This document shows, piece by piece, positions 33,926 to 42,794 of a stretch of 64,000 nt of DNA. The DNA is from Rhodobacteraceae bacterium HLUCCA08 (GTDB lineage: Bacteria > Pseudomonadota > Alphaproteobacteria > Rhodobacterales > Rhodobacteraceae), in assembly GCA_001314655.1 (NCBI GenBank), contig LJSF01000001.1:1-64000 (forward strand), in the 5' to 3' direction. Position 1 is the stretch's first letter, and the number at the start of each line of letters is the position of its first letter. Both the position numbers and the translations under genes were made by a program. The notes under the pieces are model-generated. The model was not told the DNA's origin. It saw only the letters and a program-made list of their open reading frames with translations, and ran no database searches.

Positions 33926-34900
33926 TCAACTTTCGCCCCCCAGCAATTCGCGCGCGATCTGGCGGGCGATGGGGGCGGCCTCGGCGGCGCCCATGCCCGA
34001 CCGCAAGCGGTCGTCGTAAAGCATGCGCAGCAGCATCTCGTCATGGGTGGTCAGCAGGGCGAATTCCTCGTCATCGTTGAAGATCGACGGGCGCGCCCGG
34101 GGGCTGTCATTGGCCAGACCCAGCCCCTGGGCCATTTCCTCGTGGATGCAGGCCAGGCGCATCAGGTCGGGATGTTCGCCCCGGACCAGGGCGACGGCGC
34201 GGGAATAGTCGGGCCGGCCACCTTCGGAAAAGGCGATGACCAGGCAAAGCGTGTCGCGCGGCACCGACATGAAGGCGTCCAGGGACACCGCGTCGATCCC
34301 CGGCACCAGGTCGCGCAGACGCGAAGAATAGCCGAGCCGGTCATCCTCGTTCAGGACCAGAACATGGAAATTCGGATCCGGCGCGCCCACGGTGATCGGC
34401 AGGCCGGTCAGCCGCGACAGCCGGGCGGAGAACTGGCGGATGCTGTTTTCATCCTGCACGCGCTGGTCGGCGGGCACGGTGGCGCCGAATTCCACCCCGA
34501 TGCGCACCGGCTGATCCCAGCGGGACAGGTCGCGGGCATTCGGCTGGGGCGTGAGCACGCCGTCGCGTTCCAGATATTCGTTGAACAGCGCGATGCGGAT
34601 GAAATTGCGCGCCAGCTGGGTGTCGGTGAAGGGGGTATCGGGGCCGCCGCCATCGGTGCGCAGCAAGCCGCGCGCCACGAGGTCGTCCTGAAGTCGCGTG
34701 TAATACAACGACAATTCCCGGCTTTCGGGCGAGCGGTCGGGCATTGCCGGCGGGGCCGGGGGCGGGGCCGGACGGTCGGGGCGTGCCGGCGGGGCCGGCA
34801 TCGGCGGCGGGCCGGGAAGCTCGGCGCAGGCCACGAGGCCGGCCAGGCCAAGCACGGCCGCGCCGAGCCGACGCCGAAGACCGCCCCGCGCCCGCACCAC
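33926..34900 (-). CDS. DUF2927 lipoprotein
   Basis: A 324-residue exported protein. The N-terminus carries a basic region, a hydrophobic segment and lipobox LVAC (AAVLGLAGLVACAELPG). A proline-rich linker (about 30-55, PPMPAPPARPDRPAPPPAPP) precedes the DUF2927 domain, which contains the HEExxQ motif (CIHEEMAQGLGLAND), a possible zinc-metalloprotease-like site. Its start lies 2 nt from the TelA stop, so it is cotranscribed. Peptidase activity is a reasonable but untested inference. Confidence 0.85.
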   Translation of the reverse strand: MVRARGGLRRRLGAAVLGLAGLVACAELPGPPPMPAPPARPDRPAPPPAPPAMPDRSPESRELSLYYTRLQDDLVARGLLRTDGGGPDTPFTDTQLARNFIRIALFNEYLERDGVLTPQPNARDLSRWDQPVRIGVEFGATVPADQRVQDENSIRQFSARLSRLTGLPITVGAPDPNFHVLVLNEDDRLGYSSRLRDLVPGIDAVSLDAFMSVPRDTLCLVIAFSEGGRPDYSRAVALVRGEHPDLMRLACIHEEMAQGLGLANDSPRARPSIFNDDEEFALLTTHDEMLLRMLYDDRLRSGMGAAEAAPIARQIARELLGGES

Positions 34901-34902
34901 GC

Positions 34903-36108
34903 TCAGGCGTCGCCGCCGGCGGCGGTGCCGACCGTATCGCCGAGCCCGTCGCCACGGGACTTCGCCGCCGAGAGGGTGGCCTTGAGCTCGGCCTCCATAT
35001 TCTGCAGCTCCTTTTCCGCCTCGGCGCGCTTGCGCTTGCCCTCGTCGGCGATCTGCAGCGATTCCTCGATCGTGCCGATCAGGTCGGCATTGGCCTTCTT
35101 GATCGCCTCGATGTCGAAGACGCCGCGCTCCATCTCGGTGCGGATCATCTTGTTGGCGCTGCGCAGGTTTTCCGCGTTGGCGGTCAGCAATTCGTTGGTC
35201 AGGTCATTGGCCTCGCGCACCGCCGCCGCGGCCTCGGCCGAGCGCTGGATCGTCACCGCCTGGGCCAGCTGGGTTTCCCACAGCGGCACGGTGTTGATCA
35301 GGGTGGAGTTGATCTTGGTCACCAGCGACTTGTCGTTTTCCTGCACCAGCCGGATCGAGGGCAGCGACTGCATCGTCACCTGGCGGGTGAGTTTCAGGTC
35401 GTGGACCCGGCGTTCCAGGTCGTCGCGGGCGGCGCGCAGGTCGCGCAATTCCTGCGCCTTCATCACGCCCTCGTCCTCGGGGGCGGCCTCGACCTCTTTT
35501 TCCTTGGCCGGGATCGTGGCCTCGTCCAGCTCTTTCAGCTTGGCCTCGCCGGCGGCGATGTAGATCGCCAGTTCGTCATAGAAGGCCAGGGTCTTTTCAT
35601 ACAGCACGTCGAGGCTTTCGATGTCCTTGAGCAGGACATGTTCGTGCTTGAGCAGGTCATCGCTGATCTTGTCGATCTGGCCCTGGATGGTCTCGTAACG
35701 GGCGGCGAATTTCGCTGCCGGGGCGGCGCGGCCCAGAAGCTTTTCCCAGAAGCTGCGCTTGCGGCGCACATCCAGTTCCGAGACGTTGAAGCCGCGGATC
35801 GTGGTGACGATGTCGCGCAGGCTGTCGCCGGCGGGGCCGACATCCTTGTTGCGCACGCCCTGCAGCATGCTTTGCGAAATCTCCTGCAATTCGGCCTGGG
35901 CGGCAGAGCCGAAGGAGATGATCGACTGGGTGTCGCCGATGTCGATCTCGGCCATCCGGCGCGAGATGTCGGCGCTGGTCGGTTCGTCGGCGGCGTCGAG
36001 CGGCACGATCTCGCCTTTCGGTTCGGGCAGGATCACCGCGGTGACCTTTTCGATATCGGCCAGCGCGGCCTGGGCCTTCTGCTGGTTGGCAACGATGGTT
36101 TCGGACAT
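34903..36108 (-). CDS. telA: TelA-family toxic-anion resistance protein
   Basis: A 401-residue, highly charged coiled-coil protein of the TelA/KlaA/YceH family: FWEKLLGRAAPAAKFAARYE, then KISDDLLKHEHVLLKDIESL and LPSIRLVQENDKSLVTKINS are typical. There is no membrane segment, so it should be cytosolic. The family is linked to tellurite resistance and, through genome context, to Ter-type membrane or metal stress systems; its biochemical function is unknown. XpaC lies 25 nt upstream, DUF2927 2 nt downstream. Confidence 0.93.
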   Translation of the reverse strand: MSETIVANQQKAQAALADIEKVTAVILPEPKGEIVPLDAADEPTSADISRRMAEIDIGDTQSIISFGSAAQAELQEISQSMLQGVRNKDVGPAGDSLRDIVTTIRGFNVSELDVRRKRSFWEKLLGRAAPAAKFAARYETIQGQIDKISDDLLKHEHVLLKDIESLDVLYEKTLAFYDELAIYIAAGEAKLKELDEATIPAKEKEVEAAPEDEGVMKAQELRDLRAARDDLERRVHDLKLTRQVTMQSLPSIRLVQENDKSLVTKINSTLINTVPLWETQLAQAVTIQRSAEAAAAVREANDLTNELLTANAENLRSANKMIRTEMERGVFDIEAIKKANADLIGTIEESLQIADEGKRKRAEAEKELQNMEAELKATLSAAKSRGDGLGDTVGTAAGGDA

Positions 36109-36133
36109 TCACATTCCCCCGGGTTTGCGGGTT

Positions 36134-37021
36134 TCACACCCCTTCGCGCTGCAACCGATCGCGCAGCACCTTGATTTCGACATCCATGTCGCTGCGGTCA
36201 TCCAGCAGCATCCTTTCGGTCCGCGCCGCGAAATTCTCTTCCAGGTCGGTCAGCAGCGCCTCGTAATCGGCGCGGGCGCCGGCGTCGCGGGTGCGGGCAT
36301 GAAGCTCGGCGAATTTCACCGAGGCATCGCGGGCCCCCATCAGGTAGACCGACAGGAACTTGCGCGCGCCGGTCAGGTCGCGCGGATCCTCTTCGACGGT
36401 GCGGATCATCCGGCGGGCCACGGCCTGGAAGGTGGCGACGCGGGCGTTCAGGTCGCGGTCCTCCAGCCGGCCGACATGGTCGGACATGGCGGCAAGGTAG
36501 CTTTCGGCCTCGTCCACCACGCGGGCGACGCGGTCCTGCTGGAAGGTGTCGATGCCGTCCATCCGCTTGTCGCGCAGCGGGTCGGGACCGAAGGCGGCGA
36601 AATGCAGCCCGGCGCCGGCGATGCCATAGATCACGGCGCCGGTGATGCCGGTGCCGGTGGTCCAGCCGGCGATGGCGATGCCGATCCCGGTCAGCGCGGT
36701 GCCCAGCATCTTGCGCGGCAGGGCCGGGCGCCGGGCGACGCGGCGGGCATTGTAGGCGGCTTCGGCGCGCAGCCCGTCGCGGGTCAGCCAGGCGGCCAGC
36801 GCCAGGATGCCGGCCCCGATCAGCCCGGCCAGAAGCGCCGCCGGAGGGCGCCAGATCGCCATCACCGCCATCACCACGGCGGGCAGGAACAGCGCATTGG
36901 CCTTGGCCCCCGCGGCGTCGATGCGACGCGCTTCGGACACCGCCTGGTGCAGGGCCTGGTCGCGGGCGCTGTCGGTGTCGCTGCCCTGGGGGCTGTATTT
37001 GCCGCCGAACCGCCTGGCCAT
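36134..37021 (-). CDS. xpaC: XpaC-family (5-bromo-4-chloroindolyl phosphate hydrolysis) membrane protein
   Basis: A 295-residue protein with N-terminal hydrophobic hairpins (ALFLPAVVMAVMAIWRPPAA region and GTALTGIGIAIAGWTTGTGI) and a cytosolic helical C-terminal domain (FQQDRVARVVDEAESYLAAM, ARKFLSVYLMGARDASVKFA). XpaC and TelA genes are paired in many genomes (Bacillus yceG/yceH). The hydrolase name derives from an early screen and is not an established activity. It overlaps nothing but sits 2 nt from the small membrane gene upstream. Confidence 0.85.
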   Translation of the reverse strand: MARRFGGKYSPQGSDTDSARDQALHQAVSEARRIDAAGAKANALFLPAVVMAVMAIWRPPAALLAGLIGAGILALAAWLTRDGLRAEAAYNARRVARRPALPRKMLGTALTGIGIAIAGWTTGTGITGAVIYGIAGAGLHFAAFGPDPLRDKRMDGIDTFQQDRVARVVDEAESYLAAMSDHVGRLEDRDLNARVATFQAVARRMIRTVEEDPRDLTGARKFLSVYLMGARDASVKFAELHARTRDAGARADYEALLTDLEENFAARTERMLLDDRSDMDVEIKVLRDRLQREGV

Positions 37022-37023
37022 GT

Positions 37024-37236
37024 TCAGCCCGCCCCGCCCAGAAGCCCGGTCACGACGCCAAGCTGCAGCAGGAACAGCAGCGCGAAGGCGATGTTGCGCA
37101 GGCTCCGCGTCGTCATGTCAGGCACCCCGCCCGGGCCGGGCCGGTCCCGTTGCCCGGCGATCAGCCAGGCCCGCACCGAGGCCGCGGCGATCACCAGTGC
37201 CGAGAACAGCAGCAGGATGAGGATGATGCGGGGCAT
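37024..37236 (-). CDS. Two-helix small membrane protein, first gene of the TelA operon
   Basis: A 70-residue protein starting MPRIILILLLFSALVIAAAS, with a charged loop (AGQRDRPGPGGVPDMTTRSL) and a second helix (NIAFALLFLLQLGVVTGLLG). The ATG at 37236 is preferred because it opens the first helix; an in-frame start ten codons earlier adds a charged stretch. Two bases separate it from XpaC. It is probably part of the same membrane complex; no family recognised. Confidence 0.65.
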   Translation of the reverse strand: MPRIILILLLFSALVIAAASVRAWLIAGQRDRPGPGGVPDMTTRSLRNIAFALLFLLQLGVVTGLLGGAG

Positions 37237-37413
37237 GCAGCCTTTCCGTTCCGAAATCCTGATCAACAGATAGGGAACCCGCGCCGCCGATGCGAGCGTC
37301 GCCTCCGCCGGGGCGGTCGAACTGGCCGATCAACGCCAACATGAACTGTCCCACTCAATCCTGTCGTGCCCAGAGTGCAGGACCGGGCGCTGCGGCACAA
37401 GGGCAAAGCGGCG

Positions 37414-38199
37414 TCACTTTCGCCGCGGTTTTCCCCGTGACGGACGGTTGCGCACGACCTTTGTCCGGTCGCCATCGCCCAATTGGTCGCGCAGCACGCG
37501 GGCTTTCACTTCCTCGACCTCGCCGAGTTTCAGCCCGCCCAGCTGGAACGGGCCGTAGCTGAGCCGGATCAGGCGGTTGACGCTTAGTCCGATCGCCTCC
37601 ATCGCGCGGCGGATTTCACGATTGCGACCTTCCCGGATCCCGATCGTCAGCCAGGCATTGGCGCCCTGCAACCGGTCCAGGGCGACCTCCATCGGGCGGA
37701 ACGCCTCGCCCTCGATCTCGATCCCCTTGCGCAGCGGGGCCAGGGCCGCGTCGTCGGGATTGCCCTTGACCCGCACCCGGTAGCGCCGCAGCCAGCCGGT
37801 CGAGGGCAGCTCCAGCCGCCGCTTGAGCGCGCCGTCATTGGTCAGCAGCAGCAAGCCTTCGGAATTGAGGTCGAGCCGGCCGATGCTCATCACCCGGGGC
37901 ATCTCGGGGGGCAGGGCGTCGAACACGGTGCGGCGGCCCTGTTCGTCGCGGGCCGTGGTCACCAGGCCGGTGGGCTTGTGATACAGCCACAGCCGCGCCG
38001 GTTCGGGCGCCGCCAGGGGTTTGCCGTCGACGCTGACCTTGTCCTTGTCGGTGACGTTCAGCGCCGGGCTGTCGATCACCTGTCCGTTCACGGCGACGCG
38101 GCCGGCGGCGATCATCCGTTCGGCCTCGCGCCGGCTGGCCACGCCGGCACGGCTGAGCACCTTGGCGATGCGGTCTCCTGGGGGGGTGATGTCCGTCAT
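37414..38199 (-). CDS. 23S rRNA pseudouridine synthase, RluB/RsuA family
   Basis: A 261-residue enzyme with an N-terminal S4 RNA-binding domain (DRIAKVLSRAGVASRREAER) and a pseudouridine synthase core with the catalytic Asp in MSIGRLDLNSEGLLLLTNDG. The C-terminal EGRNREIRRAMEAIG motif and a basic tail (KVVRNRPSRGKPRRK) are typical of RluB/RluE-type proteins. It modifies large-subunit rRNA; the exact site cannot be read from sequence. It is divergent from tadA, another RNA-modifying enzyme. Confidence 0.92.
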   Translation of the reverse strand: MTDITPPGDRIAKVLSRAGVASRREAERMIAAGRVAVNGQVIDSPALNVTDKDKVSVDGKPLAAPEPARLWLYHKPTGLVTTARDEQGRRTVFDALPPEMPRVMSIGRLDLNSEGLLLLTNDGALKRRLELPSTGWLRRYRVRVKGNPDDAALAPLRKGIEIEGEAFRPMEVALDRLQGANAWLTIGIREGRNREIRRAMEAIGLSVNRLIRLSYGPFQLGGLKLGEVEEVKARVLRDQLGDGDRTKVVRNRPSRGKPRRK

Positions 38200-38274
38200 G
38201 GCAGGGGCATACGCCGGCCCCGGGGCGCTGACAATGGTCTTGCCATGGCCGGGCGGTTCGGCCCAATTGGCCGC

Positions 38275-38745
38275 ATGACCTTCACCAGCCACATGGACCG
38301 GGCGCTGGACGAGGCGCGCAAGGCCGGCGCCCGCGGCGAGGTGCCGGTGGGCGCGGTGCTGGTCGGGGCCGATGGCGCGGTACTGGCCGCGGCGGGCAAC
38401 CGGACCCGCGAATTGCACGATCCCACCGCCCATGCCGAGATTCTGGTGATCCGCGCCGCCTGCGCCGCGGCCGGGTCCGAACGGCTGCCGGGGGCGGCGC
38501 TTTACGTGACGCTGGAGCCTTGCGCGATGTGCGCCGCGGCGATCGCCAATGCCCGGATCGCCCGGCTGGTCTATGGCGCGGACGATCCGAAATCCGGCGG
38601 CGTCGCCCATGGCGCGCGGGTGTTTGCCCATCCGCAATGCCACCATCTGCCCGAGATCCATGACGGGATCGCCGGGACCGAGGCCGCGGCGCTGCTGCGC
38701 GATTTCTTCGCGGGCCGCCGGACCGGGCGCGACCCGACCCGTTGA
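38275..38745 (+). CDS. tadA: tRNA-specific adenosine-34 deaminase
   Basis: A 156-residue zinc deaminase that converts A34 to inosine in tRNA-Arg(ACG). The zinc and catalytic motifs are HAE (His53, Glu55) and PCAMC (Cys83, Cys86); NRTRELHDPTAHAE and MCAAAIANARIARLVYGADD match TadA. The ATG at 38275 gives MTFTSHMDRALDEAR, the normal N-terminus. It is divergent from the pseudouridine synthase gene and convergent with a metallo-hydrolase. Confidence 0.96.
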   Translation: MTFTSHMDRALDEARKAGARGEVPVGAVLVGADGAVLAAAGNRTRELHDPTAHAEILVIRAACAAAGSERLPGAALYVTLEPCAMCAAAIANARIARLVYGADDPKSGGVAHGARVFAHPQCHHLPEIHDGIAGTEAAALLRDFFAGRRTGRDPTR

Positions 38746-38765
38746 CGGGATCGGCCCGGCCGGCG

Positions 38766-39464
38766 TCAGATCTCGATCGGCTTCAGCACCTCGGGCGCGA
38801 TCACCTGCACCTCGGGCAGGGCGTCGATCAGCGGCTGCGCCGACTGCGCGAGGATCGGGAAGGTCTTGTAATGGCAGGGGATCACCGTCTTGAACTCGAA
38901 ATAGCGCGAGGCCGCATAGGCCGCGCCGTCCATGTCCATCGTGTAATGCCCGCCGGCGCAGAGGATGCCGATATCGGGCATGTAGCGTTCGGCGATGACG
39001 CTCATGTCGGCCATCACGTCGGTATCGCCCGAGACATAGATCGCATGGCCTTCGCCGCGGATGATGAAACCGGCCGGTTCGCCCGCATATTGCGGCTGCG
39101 CGCCCAGGAAATCCACCGAGGAGGAATGGATCGCATGGGTCATGGTGATCGACACGCCACCGCCCAGGTCGAGCGTGCCGCCCTTGCCGAAGCCGGTCAC
39201 CTCGATCCCGTCATCGCCGGACCAGATCTCGGCCAGTTCGTGGATGCACAGGATCGGCACGCCCAGTTCGCGCGCGATGGCCTGCGCATTGCCGGCATGG
39301 TCGCCATGGCCATGGGTCAGCGCGACATGGGTGGCGCCGGTGATCGCCTGCGCCCACTTGTCCTCGGGGAACATCGGGTTGCCCTTGAGCCAGGGGTCGA
39401 CCAGCAGGGTGCTGCCGCCGATCTCGATCCGAAAGCCGGAATGGCCGAGCCAGATGATTTTCAT
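38766..39464 (-). CDS. UPF0173-type metal-dependent hydrolase
   Basis: A 232-residue metallo-beta-lactamase-fold protein. The metal motif THGHGDH has His51, His53, Asp55 and His56; further ligands lie in MTHAIHSSS and YVSGDTDVM. The UPF0173 group is conserved but has no agreed substrate. The ATG at 39464 begins with MKIIWLGHSGFRIE, the normal family start, and is preceded by AGGAGG. Confidence 0.93.
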   Translation of the reverse strand: MKIIWLGHSGFRIEIGGSTLLVDPWLKGNPMFPEDKWAQAITGATHVALTHGHGDHAGNAQAIARELGVPILCIHELAEIWSGDDGIEVTGFGKGGTLDLGGGVSITMTHAIHSSSVDFLGAQPQYAGEPAGFIIRGEGHAIYVSGDTDVMADMSVIAERYMPDIGILCAGGHYTMDMDGAAYAASRYFEFKTVIPCHYKTFPILAQSAQPLIDALPEVQVIAPEVLKPIEI

Positions 39465-39520
39465 GGGACACCTCCTGTGATTTGGTGCCCAGCGTAACAA
39501 GGGAAACGCGGCGGGGCGAG

Positions 39521-40177
39521 ATGGATTGGCTGGCACGGATCGACGCCTATTGCGAACGGACGGACTTTTCCTATTGGTCCGAGCCGGTGAACGCGGTGAC
39601 CAACGCGGCCTTTCTGGTCGCCGCCCTGGTGATGTGGCCGCGGGTCCGGGGGCTGACCGGCGGCCGGGTGCTGGCGGCGATCCTGTTCGCGATCGGGATC
39701 GGCAGCTATCTGTTCCACACCCATGCCACGGCCTGGGCGGCGACGGCCGATGTGCTGCCGATCCTGGCCTTCATCCTGGTCTACCTGTTCCTGGTGAACC
39801 GCGACGTGGCCGGCTGGCCGCCGGTGGTGGCGGCGATCGGCACCGCGGGCTTTGTGCCCTATGCGGCCGGGCTGACGCTCCTGCTGCGGGATCTGCCGTT
39901 CTTCGGCGTCTCCAGCTTCTACTGGTCGGTACCGGTCCTGCTGGTGCTGTATGGGTTCTGGCTGCGGCGCCGCGTTCCGGCGACGGTGCGCGGCTTCGTC
40001 ATCGGCGCCGCGATCCTGGCCCTGTCGATCAGCCTGCGTTCGGTCGACGAGGCCTGGTGCGAAAACCTGCCGCTGGGCACGCATTTCCTGTGGCATGTGC
40101 TGAACGCGGTCATGCTGGGCTGGATGATCGAGGTTTACCGCCGGCATATGCTTGAAGGCGGTGCGGGTCGGGGCTAA
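39521..40177 (+). CDS. Ceramidase-family membrane protein
   Basis: A 218-residue integral membrane protein with about seven helices, related to alkaline ceramidase/PAQR-type hydrolases. Metal-site-like segments are FSYWSEPVNAVTNAAF, SYLFHTHAT with two histidines, and the C-terminal GTHFLWHVLNA with two more. Bacterial members have poorly known substrates, possibly sphingolipid-like or other membrane amides. Upstream in-frame codons lack a ribosome site; the start is the ATG giving MDWLARIDAYCE. Confidence 0.88.
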   Translation: MDWLARIDAYCERTDFSYWSEPVNAVTNAAFLVAALVMWPRVRGLTGGRVLAAILFAIGIGSYLFHTHATAWAATADVLPILAFILVYLFLVNRDVAGWPPVVAAIGTAGFVPYAAGLTLLLRDLPFFGVSSFYWSVPVLLVLYGFWLRRRVPATVRGFVIGAAILALSISLRSVDEAWCENLPLGTHFLWHVLNAVMLGWMIEVYRRHMLEGGAGRG

Positions 40178-40180
40178 AGC
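40152..40180 (+). promoter_or_regulatory. Candidate gatCA promoter inside the ceramidase 3' end
   Basis: TTGAAG (40152-40157), a 17-nt spacer and TAAAGC (40175-40180); the -10 contains the TAA stop of the upstream gene. The gatC start follows at 40205. Confidence 0.4.
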
Positions 40181-40204
40181 GGGCGGCAACGAAAGGATGA
40201 TCGC

Positions 40205-40492
40205 ATGAGCATCGATATCGAGACCGCCCGCAAGGTCGCGCATCTGGCCCGGATCCGGGTCGAAGAGGCCGAGCTGGAGCCGCTGACCCATGATTTCAAT
40301 GCCATCCTCGGCTTCATCGAACAGCTGGGCGAGGTCGATGTGGCGGGGATCGAACCCATGGTCTCGGTCACGCCGATGCGGCTGAAGCGGCGCGACGACG
40401 TGGTGACCGATGGCGATCAGCAGGCCAGGGTGCTGGCCAATGCCCCCGATGCCCGCGAAGGCTTCTTTGCCGTGCCGAAGGTGGTGGAATGA
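40205..40492 (+). CDS. gatC: Asp-tRNA(Asn)/Glu-tRNA(Gln) amidotransferase subunit C
   Basis: A 95-residue GatC, which wraps around GatA and stabilises the GatCAB amidotransferase that makes Gln-tRNA (and Asn-tRNA). Diagnostic segments: [40 protein letters not shown] and [10 protein letters not shown]-like [15 protein letters not shown], with the conserved end [11 protein letters not shown]. The stop overlaps the gatA start by 4 nt. gatB is not in the window. Confidence 0.97.
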   Translation: MSIDIETARKVAHLARIRVEEAELEPLTHDFNAILGFIEQLGEVDVAGIEPMVSVTPMRLKRRDDVVTDGDQQARVLANAPDAREGFFAVPKVVE

Positions 40493-41982
40493 TGTCCGAT
40501 CTGCCGAAGATGAAGATCGCCGAAGCCCGCGACGCGATGCGCAGGGGCGAATTGACATCGGTCGAACTGACCGAGGCCTGCCTGGGCGCGATCGACGCCG
40601 CCGATGCGCTGAACGCCTTTGTCCACAAGACCCCCGAGATCGCGCTGGACCAGGCGCGGCAGGCCGATGAGCGCCGCAAGGCAAGCGAAGAGGCCCCGGC
40701 GCTGAACGGCATTCCGCTGGGGGTCAAGGACCTGTTCTGCACCCGCGGCGTGCCCAGCCAGGCGGCGTCGAAGATCCTCGACGGGTTCCGGCCGGAATAC
40801 GAAAGCACCGTCACAAGGCAGCTTTTCGACAACGGCGCGGTGATGCTGGGCAAGCTGAACATGGACGAATTCGCCATGGGCAGTTCCAACGAAACCTCGA
40901 CCTATGGCAATGCGGTCAATCCCTGGCGGCGGCGCCAGGACGACGCGGCGCTGACCCCGGGCGGGTCGTCGGGCGGTTCGGCCGCCGCCGTTGCCGCGGA
41001 CCTTTGCCTCGGGGCCACGGGCACCGATACCGGCGGCTCGATCCGTCAGCCGGCGGCCTTCACCGGCATCACCGGCATCAAGCCGACCTATGGGCGCTGT
41101 TCGCGCTGGGGGATCGTCGCCTTCGCGTCTTCCCTCGACCAGGCCGGGCCGATGGCCAGGGATGTGCGCGACGCCGCGATCCTGCTGCAGGCGATGTGCG
41201 GCCATGACCCGCTGGACAGCACCAGCGCCGACCTGCCCGTGCCGGATTTCGAGGCCGCGCTGACCGGCGATATCCGCGGCAAGACCATCGGTATCCCCCG
41301 CGAATACCACATGGACGGCATCCCGGACGAGATCGAGGCGCTGTGGGCGCAAGGCCGGCAGATGCTGGCCGATGCCGGGGCGAAGATCGTCGATATCAGC
41401 CTGCCGCACACCAAATACGCCCTGCCGACCTATTACGTCATCGCGCCGGCCGAGGCCTCCTCCAACCTGGCGCGCTATGACGGCGTGCGCTTTGGCCACC
41501 GGGCCAAGCTGGCCCAGGGCGACGGCATCACCGAGATGTACGAGAAAACCCGCGCCGAAGGCTTCGGTAACGAAGTGAAACGCCGCGTGATGATCGGCAC
41601 CTATGTGCTGAGCGCCGGCTTCTACGACGCCTATTACAACCGGGCCCGCAAGGTCCGCGCCCTGATCAAGCGCGATTTCGACGAGGTCTTTGCCCAAGGG
41701 GTCGACGCGATCCTGACGCCCGCCACGCCGTCGGCCGCCTTCGGTCTGGGCGAGATGGCCGATGCCGACCCGGTGCAGATGTATCTGAATGACGTCTTCA
41801 CGGTGACGGTCAACCTGGCCGGCCTGCCGGGGATCGCCGTGCCGGCGGGGCTGGACGGGCAGGGGCTGCCGCTGGGCCTGCAGCTGATCGGGCGACCCTG
41901 GGAAGAGGCCGACCTGCTGAACACGGCCTACGCACTGGAACGTGCGGCGCAATTTGTGGAAAAGCCCGCGCGTTGGTGGTAA
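40489..41982 (+). CDS. gatA: Asp-tRNA(Asn)/Glu-tRNA(Gln) amidotransferase subunit A
   Basis: A 497-residue amidase that releases ammonia from glutamine for tRNA-bound Glu/Asp amidation. The Ser-cisSer-Lys triad is visible: Lys in [12 protein letters not shown], and the two serines in [14 protein letters not shown] with [16 protein letters not shown]. The C-terminus ([20 protein letters not shown], then [10 protein letters not shown]) is standard. Length and order (C then A) are typical of alphaproteobacteria. Another ATG directly follows the first; either could initiate. Confidence 0.97.
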   Translation: MMSDLPKMKIAEARDAMRRGELTSVELTEACLGAIDAADALNAFVHKTPEIALDQARQADERRKASEEAPALNGIPLGVKDLFCTRGVPSQAASKILDGFRPEYESTVTRQLFDNGAVMLGKLNMDEFAMGSSNETSTYGNAVNPWRRRQDDAALTPGGSSGGSAAAVAADLCLGATGTDTGGSIRQPAAFTGITGIKPTYGRCSRWGIVAFASSLDQAGPMARDVRDAAILLQAMCGHDPLDSTSADLPVPDFEAALTGDIRGKTIGIPREYHMDGIPDEIEALWAQGRQMLADAGAKIVDISLPHTKYALPTYYVIAPAEASSNLARYDGVRFGHRAKLAQGDGITEMYEKTRAEGFGNEVKRRVMIGTYVLSAGFYDAYYNRARKVRALIKRDFDEVFAQGVDAILTPATPSAAFGLGEMADADPVQMYLNDVFTVTVNLAGLPGIAVPAGLDGQGLPLGLQLIGRPWEEADLLNTAYALERAAQFVEKPARWW

Positions 41983-42020
41983 ACACCGGCCGCAAGGACG
42001 AAAAGGGGCTGGGTAGAGCT

Positions 42021-42794
42021 GTGAAACCGTTGCTGATCCTCGGCGCCGCGCTGATCGCGCTTGCCGCCTGCGACACCGCAATTCCCGATAGCGGGGGCGG
42101 TGTCGGTTTTGACGATTACGCCAGCTACGAGTTGGACCGCGCCCGGCGCGACGCGCTCTTGCGCGGAGAGCCGCAGGATCCGGCCCTGAACCAGCCCGGC
42201 ATCGTCACGCCGGTCGCGCCGCAGGCGGGCAGCCCGCAGCCCGGGGTCGACAGCACCGCGCTGGCCGCGGCCGGGATCGGGGTGCAGACCGACCGGGATG
42301 GCGTGATCGACAATTCCGGCGATGACGGGCTGCGCTCGGCCGGGGTGCAGGCCAGCCCGGGCAATGCGGCGCCGGTGCTGGTCGGCAATGCCGGCATCTC
42401 GGACGAACAGGATTTCGACGCGGTGGCCGAGCGCGAGACGATCGAAAGCGACGCCGCCCGCCGCGAACAGCAGGCCGCGGCCTATCAGCTGGTCGATGCC
42501 GGCGCGCTGCCGGAACGCAACGGGGCGACCGGGCCGAATATCGTCGCCTATGCGCTCGATGCGCCGAACGAGCTGGGCCAGGAACGCTACAGCCGGTCGC
42601 TGCTGTCCGGGCAGAACCGGTTCATCCGCAATTGCTCCAAATACCGGTCCCCGGACGAGGCGCAGCGCGATTTCCTGAGCCGCGGCGGGCCGGAGCGTGA
42701 CCGGCTGGGGATCGACCCGGACGGCGACGGCTTTGCCTGCGGCTGGGATCCGCGGCCGTTCCGTCAGGCCGCCGCCGCCGCCGCCGGGAATTGA
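42021..42794 (+). CDS. Lipoprotein with C-terminal excalibur-like DxDxDGxxC motif
   Basis: A 257-residue lipoprotein beginning at GTG 42021 (MKPLLILGAALIALAACDTA, lipobox LAAC). The middle is low-complexity and Ala/Asp-rich. The end, SKYRSPDEAQRDFLSRGGPE followed by GIDPDGDGFACGWDP, holds an excalibur-type calcium-binding motif with one cysteine. This architecture is common in Rhodobacteraceae but has no assigned function. An ATG 16 codons upstream would precede the signal with a charged stretch and is less likely. Its stop overlaps the next gene's TTG start. Confidence 0.8.
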   Translation: MKPLLILGAALIALAACDTAIPDSGGGVGFDDYASYELDRARRDALLRGEPQDPALNQPGIVTPVAPQAGSPQPGVDSTALAAAGIGVQTDRDGVIDNSGDDGLRSAGVQASPGNAAPVLVGNAGISDEQDFDAVAERETIESDAARREQQAAAYQLVDAGALPERNGATGPNIVAYALDAPNELGQERYSRSLLSGQNRFIRNCSKYRSPDEAQRDFLSRGGPERDRLGIDPDGDGFACGWDPRPFRQAAAAAAGN

